DNA of 64,000 nt. Source: Bradyrhizobium sp. PSBB068 (lineage in GTDB: Bacteria > Pseudomonadota > Alphaproteobacteria > Rhizobiales > Xanthobacteraceae). The first letter of the stretch is position 1. Every line of letters starts with the position of its first letter. The DNA lies in assembly GCA_016839165.1 (NCBI GenBank), contig CP069300.1, positions 1 through 64,000 on the forward strand, written 5' to 3'. The position numbers and the translations under genes are program-made. Below, piece after piece: positions 17,426 through 26,022 of the stretch. The notes beneath the pieces were generated by a model. It made no database searches. It worked only from the letters and a program-made list of their open reading frames with translations, and was not told the origin of the DNA.

Positions 17426-17533
17426 ACCCCGGCCGCGATTATCGCGTCCGGGTAAGTCACTGATTTAAATAAAAGAATCTCAAATCAGTCGAGGCTCAAG
17501 TAATGAATTTAATTTCATCTCTTGGGCCTTTTT
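17426..17533 (+). ncRNA. Candidate structured RNA downstream of phaZ (three hairpins)
   Basis: Three consecutive potential hairpins lie in an unusually AT-rich stretch. The first (17428-17452) has a 10-pair stem with one mismatch around loop TTA. The second has exact arms ACTGATTT (17459-17466) and AAATCAGT (17482-17489). The third is the intrinsic terminator at 17493-17533. This could be a phaZ 3'-UTR-derived small RNA or an independent one, or merely a strong 3' end. No expression evidence is available from sequence. Confidence 0.35.
17493..17533 (+). terminator. Rho-independent terminator after phaZ
   Basis: GGCTCAAG (17493-17500) pairs with CTTGGGCC (17521-17528) in an eight-pair stem with one G-U. 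Its loop holds a second pairing, ATGAA with TTCAT, and five Ts (17529-17533) follow immediately. It lies 73 bases after the phaZ stop. This is the clearest intrinsic terminator I found in the window. Confidence 0.7.
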
Positions 17534-17702
17534 CGCGACTCCGATTCATCGAAAAAATCCCGGTTCCGACCCCTGCCGGTAGAGGTCAATAAACGGCTGA
17601 CCCCTGTATATTGGGCAAATGATTTGTTTTTGCGCCGAGCGCTTTCCCTGGCGGCGGATATGGCAAAGTTCGGGCGAACTCCTGCTCCCCGGACTTTCAG
17701 AC

Positions 17703-18458
17703 ATGGCTACTCGCGCGCTCCTCTATCGGCGGCCTGCCGAACCCGCGACCGTACTGGTCAGACACGGCTCCCAGTTCTTCACCGTCAGGTTGCGCCGGCA
17801 CCGGCGCGCGCGGCGCTATACGCTCAGGATACATCCGACCGACCGCGAAGCGATCCTGACCATGCCGCCGCGCGGGACCATCGTCGAGGCGAAGGAGTTC
17901 GCCAATATCCATGGCGGCTGGATCGCCGCGCGTCTTGGCCGTTTGCCGAAGGCCGCACCGTTCCAGCCCGGCACCGTGGTGCCGTTGCGCGGCGTGCCGC
18001 ATCGGCTGGTGCATCGCTCGGGTGAGCGCGGCACGGTGTGGACCGAGACCCGCGACAGCGGCGAGAAGATCCTTTGCGTCGCCGGCGGCGTCGAGCACAT
18101 GGATCGCCGGGTGCATGATTTCCTCAAGCGCGAGGCGCGCAAGGATCTGCAGAAGGCGGCGGCCCTGCACGCCGCGGAACTCGGCGTGCGGGTGCGGCGG
18201 ATCTCGATCCGCGACCAGTCGAGCCGTTGGGGCTCCTGCACCTCGGCCGGTTCGCTGTCGTTCTCGTGGCGGCTGATCCTGGCGCCGCCCTTCGTGCTCG
18301 ATTACCTCGCAGCACACGAGGTCGCGCATCTCGTCGAGATGAACCATTCGGCGCGGTTCTGGCGGGTGGTCGACAAGGTCTGCGCGTCGGTCACGCGCGC
18401 CAAGAACTGGCTCGACACCCACGGCAACGACCTGCACCGCTACGGGATCCAGGAATAG
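17703..18458 (+). CDS. M48-type metallopeptidase, YgjP/DUF45 family
   Basis: A 251-residue protein with the YgjP-like zinc metallopeptidase domain. Key features are RYTLRIHPTDREAILTMP near the N-terminus, QSSRWGSCTSAGSLSFSW (the WGSC motif of the family) and the zinc motif HEVAHL (HExxH) followed by MNHSARFW, which brings the third ligand. No signal peptide or membrane helix is evident after the ATG at 17703; an earlier in-frame ATG at 17619 would add a cysteine-rich extension that looks non-coding. The substrate is unknown; relatives sit near restriction-modification or housekeeping genes. Confidence 0.87.
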   Translation: MATRALLYRRPAEPATVLVRHGSQFFTVRLRRHRRARRYTLRIHPTDREAILTMPPRGTIVEAKEFANIHGGWIAARLGRLPKAAPFQPGTVVPLRGVPHRLVHRSGERGTVWTETRDSGEKILCVAGGVEHMDRRVHDFLKREARKDLQKAAALHAAELGVRVRRISIRDQSSRWGSCTSAGSLSFSWRLILAPPFVLDYLAAHEVAHLVEMNHSARFWRVVDKVCASVTRAKNWLDTHGNDLHRYGIQE

Positions 18459-18507
18459 GCGGCGCTCGCGTCGCTCTACCCGTCCCACACTATCCCCGTC
18501 ACCTCTG

Positions 18508-18611
18508 CTGTCATCGCCCGCGAAAGCGGGCGATCCAGTATTCCAGAGGCGCCAGTTTTCAATCGAGAGGCCGCGGCGTACTGGATCCCCCGCTTTCGCG
18601 GGGGATGACAG
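18508..18611. repeat. Palindromic repeat, family A variant
   Basis: CTGTCATCGCCCGCGAAAGC at the left is mirrored by GCTTTCGCGGGGGATGACAG at the right, with inner arms GGATCCAGTA-like (CGATCCAGTATT and AGTACTGGATCC). It lies between the convergent metallopeptidase and PBP1A genes and could act as a bidirectional transcript end. Non-coding. Confidence 0.75.
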
Positions 18612-18643
18612 TGGCGTTGTGGTGAGACCGTGCGTCTAACGCC

Positions 18644-20911
18644 CTACCGAAACAACCGATCAGCCAGCCAGCCATCCAGCCCCGCCGCCGCTTCCGGCCG
18701 CGCGTTCGGGTTGGGTGGCGGTGATGCGCGGGCCGGTGTCGGCGGTGGCTGGCGATAATAGCCGCCGGATGGGACCGGCGCCGGTTGCGGCGCCTGTATC
18801 GGCGGCTGGATCTGCATCGGCGCCGCCGGTCCTGAAGGCGCCGTGATCTGCGACGAGATCTGCATCAGGTTCGCCGGCGCCCAGCTTCCTTGCGAGTTCG
18901 GGATCGCCGCGACCGGCACGCCCTGATGCGCCGCCTTCATGAAGCGGCTCCACACTTCGACCGGCAGGCCGCCGCCGGTCGCCTTCTTGGTCGGCGAATT
19001 GTCGTCATTTCCGAGCCAGACGCCGGTGACGAGCTTGGCGGTGTAGCCGATGAACCAGGCATCGCGATAATCCTGGCTGGTGCCGGTCTTGCCGGCGGCG
19101 GTCCAGCCGGGGATCTCGGCCTTGCGCGCGGTGCCCGAGATCAGCGTCTCGCGCATCATGCTGTTCATCATCGCGTCATAGCGCGGCTCGATCACCTGGT
19201 TGGGCGGATCGGTGGGGCGGTCGTAGAGCAGCTTGCCCGAGCTGGTCTTGATCCTGGTCACCACATGCGGCGATACGGCGTAGCCGCCATTGGCGAACGG
19301 CGCATAGGCGCCGACCAATTCGAGCACGGACACTTCCGAGGTGCCGAGCGCGATCGAGACGTTGGGCTCGAGCTTGGATGAGATGCCGAGCCGGTGCGCG
19401 GTGCGCACCACGTTCTTGGCGCCGACCTCGACGCCGAGCCGCACCGCAACCGTGTTGAGCGACATCGCCAGCGCCTGGGTCAGCGTCACCGAGCCGAAAT
19501 ATTCGTGGGTGTAGTTCTCCGGCTTCCAGCCCTTGATGTCGAGCGGCGCGTCGGTGCGGATCGTGTCCGGCGTCAACCCGGCTTCGACTGCGGTGAGATA
19601 GACGAACGGCTTGAACGACGAGCCCGGTTGCCGCTTCGCGGTGACCGCGCGGTTGTACTGGCTCTCGGAATAGTTCCGGCCGCCGACCATGGCGCGCACC
19701 GCGCCGTCCGGCGTCATTGCGACCAGCGCGCCCTGGCTGACGTTGAACTTCACGCTCTTGGCGGCGAGCTCGTCGATCACGGCGGCTTCCGCGACGGCTT
19801 GCAGCTTCGGATCGATCGTGGTCTGCACCACGATGTCCTGGTCGATCTGGCCGACCAGATCGTCAAGCACTTCACCGATCCAGTCGGCGACATAGTTGAC
19901 GGTGCCGGCGCCGGCCGGCTTCACTGCGATCGAGGGCTGGCCGATCGATGCTTTTGCCTGCGCGTCGGTGATGAACTTGGCGTCGGCCATCGCCGCGAGC
20001 ACGACCTGCGCGCGCTGCTCGGCGCCTTCGGGGTTGCGGTTCGGCGCCAGCCGCGATGGCGACTTGACGAGACCGGCCAGCATCGCGGCCTCCGGCAGCG
20101 TGACGTTCTTCGCCGACTTGCCGAAATAACGCTGCGCTGCCGCTTCGACGCCGTAGGCGCCGGAGCCGAAATAGACCCGGTTGAGGTAGAGCTCGAGGAT
20201 CTCGCTCTTGGAATGCTTGCGCTCCAGCCACAGCGCGAGCTCGGCCTCCTGCAGCTTGCGCTGCATGGTGCGTTCCTGGGTCAGGAACAGGTTCTTGGCG
20301 AGCTGCTGCGTCAAGGTCGAGCCGCCCTGCGAGACACCTCGATGCAGGACGTTGGTGACGGCTGCTCGTAAAATGCCGACCGGGTCGACGCCGAAATGCG
20401 AATAGAAGCGGCGGTCCTCGATCGCGATGAAGGCCTTCGGCAGATAAGGCGGCAGATCCTTCAGCGCGATGTTGGCGCCGGCCATTTCGCCGCGCTGTGC
20501 CAGCACGCTGCCGTCGATGCCGACGATCTGGATGGTCGGCGGGCGCTTGGGAATTTCCAGCGATTGGATCGGTGGCAGATGCGCGCCGACCCACACCACG
20601 ACACCGATCACCGCAATGCCGGCCCACAGGCAGAGCACCGCGGTCCAGTAGAACAGCCGGCCGATGCCGAAGCCGCGCGACTTGCCGCGCCGCTTGCTGC
20701 CACTGCGCGACGGGCGCGGTCTCTCGCTGCCGGAATCGCTGCCCTTATCGGGGTTCTTTTCGCTGTTCTTGGGCTTCGATCTGGCGGGCTTGTCGTCGTC
20801 GCCGCCGCCGGGAACGCGATCGGACGGCGACAACCTGAGGTCGGCAAGCGCGGCCGGAAGCCCGAACAGCGGCTCCTTGCGTCCACCGCCTTTTTTACGT
20901 CCCCACGCCAT
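18644..20911 (-). CDS. mrcA: Penicillin-binding protein 1A (bifunctional peptidoglycan synthase)
   Basis: A 755-residue class A PBP that polymerises and cross-links peptidoglycan. A basic, proline/serine-rich cytoplasmic tail (to about 85) precedes one membrane helix (about 88-110). The GT51 domain shows the catalytic Glu165 in EDRRFYSHFGVDP and GGSTLTQQLAKNLFL (197-210). The transpeptidase domain has the nucleophile motif SSFK (Ser431, Lys434), SLNT and KTGTS. The C-terminus is a proline/glutamine-rich low-complexity tail, common in rhizobial homologues. The ATG at 20911 is preferred; TTG two codons upstream is possible. Confidence 0.94.
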   Translation of the reverse strand: MAWGRKKGGGRKEPLFGLPAALADLRLSPSDRVPGGGDDDKPARSKPKNSEKNPDKGSDSGSERPRPSRSGSKRRGKSRGFGIGRLFYWTAVLCLWAGIAVIGVVVWVGAHLPPIQSLEIPKRPPTIQIVGIDGSVLAQRGEMAGANIALKDLPPYLPKAFIAIEDRRFYSHFGVDPVGILRAAVTNVLHRGVSQGGSTLTQQLAKNLFLTQERTMQRKLQEAELALWLERKHSKSEILELYLNRVYFGSGAYGVEAAAQRYFGKSAKNVTLPEAAMLAGLVKSPSRLAPNRNPEGAEQRAQVVLAAMADAKFITDAQAKASIGQPSIAVKPAGAGTVNYVADWIGEVLDDLVGQIDQDIVVQTTIDPKLQAVAEAAVIDELAAKSVKFNVSQGALVAMTPDGAVRAMVGGRNYSESQYNRAVTAKRQPGSSFKPFVYLTAVEAGLTPDTIRTDAPLDIKGWKPENYTHEYFGSVTLTQALAMSLNTVAVRLGVEVGAKNVVRTAHRLGISSKLEPNVSIALGTSEVSVLELVGAYAPFANGGYAVSPHVVTRIKTSSGKLLYDRPTDPPNQVIEPRYDAMMNSMMRETLISGTARKAEIPGWTAAGKTGTSQDYRDAWFIGYTAKLVTGVWLGNDDNSPTKKATGGGLPVEVWSRFMKAAHQGVPVAAIPNSQGSWAPANLMQISSQITAPSGPAAPMQIQPPIQAPQPAPVPSGGYYRQPPPTPARASPPPNPNARPEAAAGLDGWLADRLFR

Positions 20912-21020
20912 CCGCAACGCTCACCCTTACAGGGCCGCACGCTAACGTTCCCGGTTTAAGGGGCGGTTACGCAAAGCTTAACGCGGGATTAGGAGGTGGG
21001 GCGGCGCGTTGCTAAATAGG

Positions 21021-21073
21021 GAGCATGATCCGGAAAAGTGGGCACCGGTTTTCCGAAAAGATCATGCTCAAAC
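21021..21073. repeat. Family F repeat (intact copy)
   Basis: GAGCATGATCCGGAAAAGTG and TTTTCCGAAAAGATCATGCTC form an imperfect palindrome followed by AAAC. It lies between the divergent PBP1A and DUF1330 genes. It contains ATG triplets and so can create false upstream starts for adjacent genes. Confidence 0.85.
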
Positions 21074-21136
21074 GAGGATGGTAGAGCGCGATCGAGCGAT
21101 CGCGCTCTGGGGAACCAAAAAACAAAGGAGCACCGC

Positions 21137-21562
21137 ATGGGCCATATCGATCCGACCAAAGACGTGTTCGCGCAATTCCGGGACAACAACCGGCCGGGCC
21201 CGATCCACATGCTCAATCTGGTGCGGTTGCGCGAATGGGCTGCCTATCCCGACGGCCGCAAGGCCACCGGCGCGGAAGCCTATGCGGCGTATGGCCGCGA
21301 GAGCGGCCCGGTGTTCGAGCGGCTCGGCGGCCGCATCGTCTGGCAGGGCCGCTTCGAGCTGATGCTGATCGGCCCGCAAGAGGAGCGCTGGGATCACTGC
21401 TTCATCGCCGAATATCCGAGCGTCGCCGCCTTCGTCGAGATGATCCGCGATCCCGTCTATCGCGAGGCGGTGAAGCACCGCCAGGCTGGCGTCGAGGATT
21501 CCCGGCTGATCCGGCATGCGGTGCTGCCGGTCGGCAAGAACTTTGGGGAGATACCGCAGTAG
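21137..21562 (+). CDS. DUF1330 domain-containing protein
   Basis: A 141-residue cytosolic protein of the dimeric alpha/beta-barrel (DUF1330-like) fold. GPIHMLNLVRLREWAAYPDG, GRIVWQGRFELMLIGP and FIAEYPSVAAFVEMIRDPVY are the typical blocks, the last resembling FPS-AAF-aM-DP-Y of the family. AAAGGAG lies seven bases before the ATG. Family members are uncharacterised small oxidative or catabolic accessory proteins; no function can be assigned. Confidence 0.85.
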   Translation: MGHIDPTKDVFAQFRDNNRPGPIHMLNLVRLREWAAYPDGRKATGAEAYAAYGRESGPVFERLGGRIVWQGRFELMLIGPQEERWDHCFIAEYPSVAAFVEMIRDPVYREAVKHRQAGVEDSRLIRHAVLPVGKNFGEIPQ

Positions 21563-21880
21563 GCGCGCAGCAGCGATTGAGCGCAACGATCTCCATCCCC
21601 GTCATGCTGAGGTGCGAGCGGAGCCAGCCTCGAAGCATGCACGGCCGCGGTCGGGCCGTCGACCCTTCGAGACGGCCGCTGCGCGGCCTCCTCAAGGTGA
21701 CGGTGAAAAGGTACGGCCGCAAACAAAAATCGGCGGCCCGGAGGCCGCCGATTGTTCTTCAGACATCGAACGCTAACCGCTAGAGCATGATCCGGAAAAG
21801 TGCGAAGCGGTTTTCCGAAAAGATCATGCTCAAACAAAGAGCTAAAGCGCGATGACGATTCGAATCAATCTCATCGCGCT
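21563..21880. repeat. Intergenic region with family D and family F repeats
   Basis: A family D copy occupies about 21601-21703 (GTCATGCTGAGGTGCGAGCG to CTCAAGGTGACGG, with CCTCGAAGC and CCTTCGAGAC inner arms), and a family F copy 21783-21835. Just after it is AGCGCGATGA...TCATCGCGCT, an inverted repeat at 21845-21883, which runs into the end of the downstream binding-protein gene and may terminate transcripts from it. No coding potential is visible. Confidence 0.75.
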
Positions 21881-23107
21881 TTAGCCGGTCGGGCCAGCGT
21901 CCTCGAGGATCGGGCCGAATAGCTCCCAGCGTTCGCCGTTGAACTTCATCATCTGCAGCTGCTTGTTGACGCGGTAGTCGGTCGCCGAGGTGTTGGCCTT
22001 GATGCCCGGCAACGCGATGTCGGTCGTCACACCCTTCATCGATGCCGCCTGCTTCATCACGTTCTCGCGGGTCAGGTCGTCGCCACATGCCTTCAGCACG
22101 GTGACGAGCATCTGCGCGGTGGCGTAGCCATAGGTGTTGAAGTTCGAATCCTTATCGCCGTCGGGATAGTATTTGGCCATGAAGTCGAAATAGCGCTTCA
22201 GGCCGGCATCGTCCTTCCAGGTCGGATCGAGCGGGTCCTTGCCGTAGTTGACGCTGATCACGCCCTTGGCGGCGTCGAGACCCGCCGGCTTCATGACCGC
22301 GCCGACCGAGGTGGCGTTGATGTCGACGATCTGGACCGGCTTCCAGCCCATCTCGTAGATCTTCTTGATCGCCTGGGCCGCCTGCTTCGGCGTCGTCGCC
22401 GAGAAGAACAGGTCCGCGCCGGAATCCTTGATCTTGAGGACCTGCGAATCGATGGTCGGATCGGACACCTCGTAGGACGCCTCCGAAACCACCATGGTCG
22501 CGGCCTTGTCGCCGAGCCCGGCCTTGAGGCCGTTCAGGTAATCCTTGCCGAGGTCGTCGTTCTGATAGAGCACGCCGACCTTGGCGTTCGGATACTCCTT
22601 GAGGATGTACTGGCCGTAGATGCGGCCTTCGACGAAGTAGTTCGGATTGAAGCCCATCGTCCAGGGGAAGTTCTTCGGGTCGGTGAACTTCGAGGCGCCG
22701 GTGGCGGCGAACAGCTGCGGCACCTTCTTGGCGTTGAGATATTTCTGCACCGCGGCGTTCGACGGCGTGCCGACGATCTGGAAGGTCAGCAGCACCTCGT
22801 CGCTCTCGACCAGCTTGCGCACCTGCTCGACGGCCTTGGGCGGCGAATAGGCGTCGTCATACTGGATCAGATTGACCTTGCGGCCGTTGATGCCGCCCTG
22901 GTCGTTGATCATCTTGAAATAGGCCGCCTGGGTCTTGCCGATCGAGGCATAGGCGGAGGCCGGTCCGGAGAAGGGGACGGTCTGGCCGATCTTGATTTCG
23001 GTATCGGTCGCGCCGGGATCGTATTTCTTCTGCGCGAAGGCCGACGTTGCAGACAGCGCGATCGCGAGCGCCGTTCCCGTGACCAGGTGGAAAATCCCGT
23101 TCCTCAT
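21881..23107 (-). CDS. Branched-chain amino acid-type ABC transporter substrate-binding protein
   Basis: A 408-residue periplasmic LivK-like (type I fold) binding protein. It has a signal peptide (MRNGIFHLVTGTALAIALS..., cleavage near AFAQ), then YDPGATDTEIKIGQTVPFSG, the family's typical first strand, and LIQYDDAYSPPKAVEQVRKL. The C-terminal end carries MKFNGERWELFGPI. It closely resembles the gene at 23508-24728, with long identical stretches, so the pair is a tandem duplication. No LivHMGF permease or ATPase genes adjoin it, so it must use transport components encoded elsewhere. The ligand is unknown. Confidence 0.92.
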   Translation of the reverse strand: MRNGIFHLVTGTALAIALSATSAFAQKKYDPGATDTEIKIGQTVPFSGPASAYASIGKTQAAYFKMINDQGGINGRKVNLIQYDDAYSPPKAVEQVRKLVESDEVLLTFQIVGTPSNAAVQKYLNAKKVPQLFAATGASKFTDPKNFPWTMGFNPNYFVEGRIYGQYILKEYPNAKVGVLYQNDDLGKDYLNGLKAGLGDKAATMVVSEASYEVSDPTIDSQVLKIKDSGADLFFSATTPKQAAQAIKKIYEMGWKPVQIVDINATSVGAVMKPAGLDAAKGVISVNYGKDPLDPTWKDDAGLKRYFDFMAKYYPDGDKDSNFNTYGYATAQMLVTVLKACGDDLTRENVMKQAASMKGVTTDIALPGIKANTSATDYRVNKQLQMMKFNGERWELFGPILEDAGPTG

Positions 23108-23507
23108 AATGCTGTTTCCCTCACGTGACTGATGGTTTGGCCGATGATCTTTCCCGCGGGTTCAAGGTCCCGCGGTCGCCATCGCTTGCGCCGGATACTG
23201 GCGGAACGCTTGCTGCGACGCAAGACGAGCAATGCCGAAAAGGCGAGCGATTTCAGTCAACGAAAGTAGGGGGCGGTGCGAAAATGGGCCGCCGCAGCTG
23301 TGCCAGCACACTCAGTGTCGTCCCGGCGAAGGCCGGGACCCAGAACCACGAATGGTCATTGTTGAGGGATGCTGAACGACGAGTCCCGTTCGCAACACCG
23401 CCGCGGAGTATGGGTCCCGGCTTTCGCCGGGACGACACGTGCGCGGGTAATGACACCGGACAAGGTGTTTGACTGGTTGAACCGGAAGGATGTTTGCGCC
23501 GTTTTGC
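23108..23507. repeat. 400-base intergenic region with family A repeat
   Basis: A family A palindrome occupies 23317-23436 (arms GTCGTCCCGGCGAAGGCC and GCTTTCGCCGGGACGAC). The remainder, 23108-23316, is the upstream region of the 21881 binding-protein gene (GAGGGAAAC lies before its start on the minus strand) and shows nothing else recognisable. Confidence 0.75.
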
Positions 23508-24728
23508 CTAGCCCGCCGGTCCGGTGTCCTCGATGATCGGGCCGAACAGCTCCCAGCGCTCGCCGTTGAACTTCATCATCTGCATCTGCTTGTTGATGCG
23601 ATAGTCGTTCGGTCCGGTCGTGATCGACATGCCCGGCAGCGCCAGAGAAGGTACGAACTTCTTCAGGCTGGTCACCTGCTTCATCAGGTTCTCGCGGGTG
23701 AGGTCGTCGCCGCACTGCTTGAGCACCTGGATCAGGAGCTCGGCGGTCGAGTAGCCGTAGGTGTTGACGGTGTTGAGCTTGTCGCCCTCCGGGTAATATT
23801 TGTCCATGAAGGCGAAATAGGCCTTCACGCCGGGATCGTCCTTCCACTGCGGGTCGGCGGGGTCCTTGCCGTAATTGGTCGAGATGATGCCCTTGGAGAT
23901 GTCGAGTCCGGCCGGCTTCAACGTCGCCGACACCGGGCTCGCATTGATGTCGAGGATGTGCACCGGGTGCCAGTCGAGGTCCGCGACCTTGCGGATCGCC
24001 TGCGCGGCGAATTTCGGCGTCGATGCGTCGTAGAGCAGGTCGACGCTGGCGGCCTTCAGCTTGACGATCTGGGAATCCACCGTCGGATCGGTCAGCTCAT
24101 AGGAGACTTCGGCAACGATCATGCTGGCGGCCTTGTCGCCGAGCCCGCTCTTCAGGCCGGCGATGTAGTCGCGGCCGAGATCGTCGTTCTGGTAGAAGAT
24201 GCCGATCTTGGCGTTGGGGTGGTTGGCCAGGATGTATTTGGCGTAGATGCGCCCTTCGGACTGGTAGTTCGGGTTGAACGCGATCGTCCACGGCGCGTTC
24301 TGCGGATCGGAGAAGCGCGACGCCCCGGTCGAGGCGAGCAGTTGCGGCACCTTCCTGGCATTGAGATATTTCTGCACGGCGGCGTTCGACGGCGTGCCGA
24401 TGATCTGGAAGGTGAACAGCACCTCGTCGCCCTCGACGAGCTTGCGCACCTGCTCCACCGCCTTCGGCGGCGAATAGGCGTCGTCATACTGGATCAGGTT
24501 CAGCTTGCGGCCGTTGATGCCGCCCTGATCGTTGATCATCTTCATATAGGCCGCCTGGGTCTTGCCGATGCCGGCATAGGCGGATGCGGGGCCCGAGAAC
24601 GGCACGGTCTGGCCGATCTTGATCTCGGTGTCGGTGGCGCCGATGTCGTATTTCTTCTGTGCGGCGGCCGATGTAACCGACAACGCGATGGCAAGCGCTG
24701 TCGCAGCGAGCAATTGCACGCTCCTCAT
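23508..24728 (-). CDS. Branched-chain amino acid-type ABC transporter substrate-binding protein (paralogue)
   Basis: A 406-residue LivK-like periplasmic binding protein with signal peptide MRSVQLLAATALAIALS and cleavage near AAAQK. The start YDIGATDTEIKIGQTVPFSG, the LIQYDDAYSPPKAVEQVRKL block and the C-terminal MKFNGERWELFGPI match its downstream neighbour almost word for word. They differ mainly in the ligand-facing middle (for example SRFSDPQNAPWTIAFNPNYQSEG against the neighbour's SKFTDPKNFPW...). It is the upstream member of the tandem pair; GGAGGTCACGGAC precedes the ATG. The specificity is unknown, and the two may differ. Confidence 0.92.
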   Translation of the reverse strand: MRSVQLLAATALAIALSVTSAAAQKKYDIGATDTEIKIGQTVPFSGPASAYAGIGKTQAAYMKMINDQGGINGRKLNLIQYDDAYSPPKAVEQVRKLVEGDEVLFTFQIIGTPSNAAVQKYLNARKVPQLLASTGASRFSDPQNAPWTIAFNPNYQSEGRIYAKYILANHPNAKIGIFYQNDDLGRDYIAGLKSGLGDKAASMIVAEVSYELTDPTVDSQIVKLKAASVDLLYDASTPKFAAQAIRKVADLDWHPVHILDINASPVSATLKPAGLDISKGIISTNYGKDPADPQWKDDPGVKAYFAFMDKYYPEGDKLNTVNTYGYSTAELLIQVLKQCGDDLTRENLMKQVTSLKKFVPSLALPGMSITTGPNDYRINKQMQMMKFNGERWELFGPIIEDTGPAG

Positions 24729-24856
24729 GTCCGTGACCTCCCATGTTGCCGGTGATCTTGTCCGCGAGACTCAAGCCGGCGGATGTCACCGTTGTCGGGG
24801 ATGATGGAGGAACGCTATGGCCATTGCAAGACGATGCCCTGGCGCGCAGTGTCGCG

Positions 24857-25219
24857 TCAGACCAGCCACAGCAGGATCAGCGCCAGCGCCGCGGGCGCCG
24901 CCTGCACATAGAGGATGCGCCGGCTCACGGTGGCGGCGCCATAGGCGCCGGCGACGATCACGCAGAGCAGGAAGAATGTCTTGATCTGGAATGCGAAGGC
25001 GGGATTGCCGTGCACCAGGCCCCAGATCAGCCCGGCGGCGAGGAAGCCGTTATAGAGCCCCTGATTGGCGGCGAGCACGGCCGAGTCGGTTGCCTTCTCG
25101 AGCGAGTTGCGAAAGGTCTTCAGGCCGAGCGGCCTGGTCCACAGGAACATCTCGAGCACGAGGAAATAGAGGTGCAGCGCGGCCACCACCGCGATCAGAA
25201 AATTGGCAAGCACAAGCAT
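24857..25219 (-). CDS. DUF1304 family membrane protein
   Basis: A 120-residue inner-membrane protein with four predicted helices. HLYFLVLEMFLWTRPLG, the ANQGLYNGFLAAGL segment and the final SRRILYVQAAPAALAL are the conserved DUF1304 blocks. The function is not known. The ATG at 25219 follows a run of eight Cs on the plus strand, which could be a sequencing-error risk but lies outside the reading frame. It is divergent from ogt across a region holding a family G repeat. Confidence 0.86.
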   Translation of the reverse strand: MLVLANFLIAVVAALHLYFLVLEMFLWTRPLGLKTFRNSLEKATDSAVLAANQGLYNGFLAAGLIWGLVHGNPAFAFQIKTFFLLCVIVAGAYGAATVSRRILYVQAAPAALALILLWLV

Positions 25220-25242
25220 ATTCGGCCCCCCCCAGAGATCTT

Positions 25243-25295
25243 GTTTGAGGCGTTTTCTTCACGCGAACCGGCGTCCACTTCGCTCGAAAACGCTC
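25243..25295. repeat. Dispersed repeat, family G
   Basis: GTTTGAGGCGTTTTCTTCAC through GCGAACCGGCGTCCACTTCG to CTCGAAAACGCTC. A copy in the opposite orientation lies at 62550-62600. Both sit in divergent intergenic regions upstream of two genes. Non-coding. Confidence 0.75.
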
Positions 25296-25373
25296 CCACC
25301 GGAATTCGGGTGGACGCTACCACGCGGGCAGTGAATTGTATCCCGACCGATCCGTTCGTCCCTGGACGTTACA

Positions 25374-25901
25374 ATGGCCGACCGCAAGACCGCGCAGACC
25401 TTCAACCTCGACCGCCTCAAGACCCCGATCGGCACTGCGCTGCTGGTGACCGATGATGACGGCGTGCTGCGCGCGCTCGACTGGGACGACTACGAGGGGC
25501 GGATGCTCGATCTGCTGCGGCTGCATTATGGCGTGGTGACCTTGCGGGACGGCCGTGCGCCGGCGGCGATGCGCAAGGCGCTCGGCGATTATTTCAATGG
25601 CGATCTCGGTCGGCTCGCGGATGTCGAATGGCGCGTCGCCGGCACGCCGTTCCAGCAGAAGGTCTGGCACGCGCTGCCGAAGATCCCGCCGGGCACCACC
25701 ATGAGTTACGGCGCGCTGGCTGTGAGGCTGAAAATGCCGAACGCGATGCGGGCGGTCGGCCACGCCAACGGCTCCAACCCGATCAGCGTCGTCGTGCCCT
25801 GCCACCGTCTGATCGGCGCCAACGGCTCGCTGGTCAAATACGGCGGCGGGCTGGAGAGGAAGCGCTGGTTGCTAAGGCATGAGGGGGTGGCGGTTCGCTG
25901 A
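25374..25901 (+). CDS. ogt: Methylated-DNA--protein-cysteine S-methyltransferase
   Basis: A 175-residue DNA repair protein that removes the methyl group from O6-methylguanine onto its own cysteine. The active-site motif VVPCHRLIG is present, preceded by the helix-turn-helix region with the arginine finger (NAMRAVGHANGSNPI). QQKVWHALPKIPPGTTMSYG is also characteristic. It lacks the N-terminal zinc and AraC regions of Ada, so it is the Ogt type. It stands alone on the plus strand. Confidence 0.93.
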   Translation: MADRKTAQTFNLDRLKTPIGTALLVTDDDGVLRALDWDDYEGRMLDLLRLHYGVVTLRDGRAPAAMRKALGDYFNGDLGRLADVEWRVAGTPFQQKVWHALPKIPPGTTMSYGALAVRLKMPNAMRAVGHANGSNPISVVVPCHRLIGANGSLVKYGGGLERKRWLLRHEGVAVR

Positions 25902-25913
25902 GCAAACTCAGCT

Positions 25914-26016
25914 GTCATTCCGGGGCTCGCGAAGCGAGAGCCCGGAATCCATTCCACGGCATGACGTGCGGCCCGATGGATTCCGGGCTCAGCCCTGCGG
26001 GCTGCCCCGGAATGAC
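25914..26016. repeat. Dispersed palindromic repeat, family B
   Basis: GTCATTCCGGGGCTCGCGAA with GAATCCATT on the left is mirrored by GATGGATTCCGGGCTC and GCTGCCCCGGAATGAC on the right. Other copies are at 46690-46790 and 52040-52140. Here it lies between the convergent ogt and glnD genes. Confidence 0.85.
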
Positions 26017-26022
26017 GGATAA

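Noticed and set aside
17522..18025. Frame overlapping the metallopeptidase start
   Set aside because: It starts inside the terminator region and runs in the wrong frame across a gene with clear HExxH and WGSC motifs.
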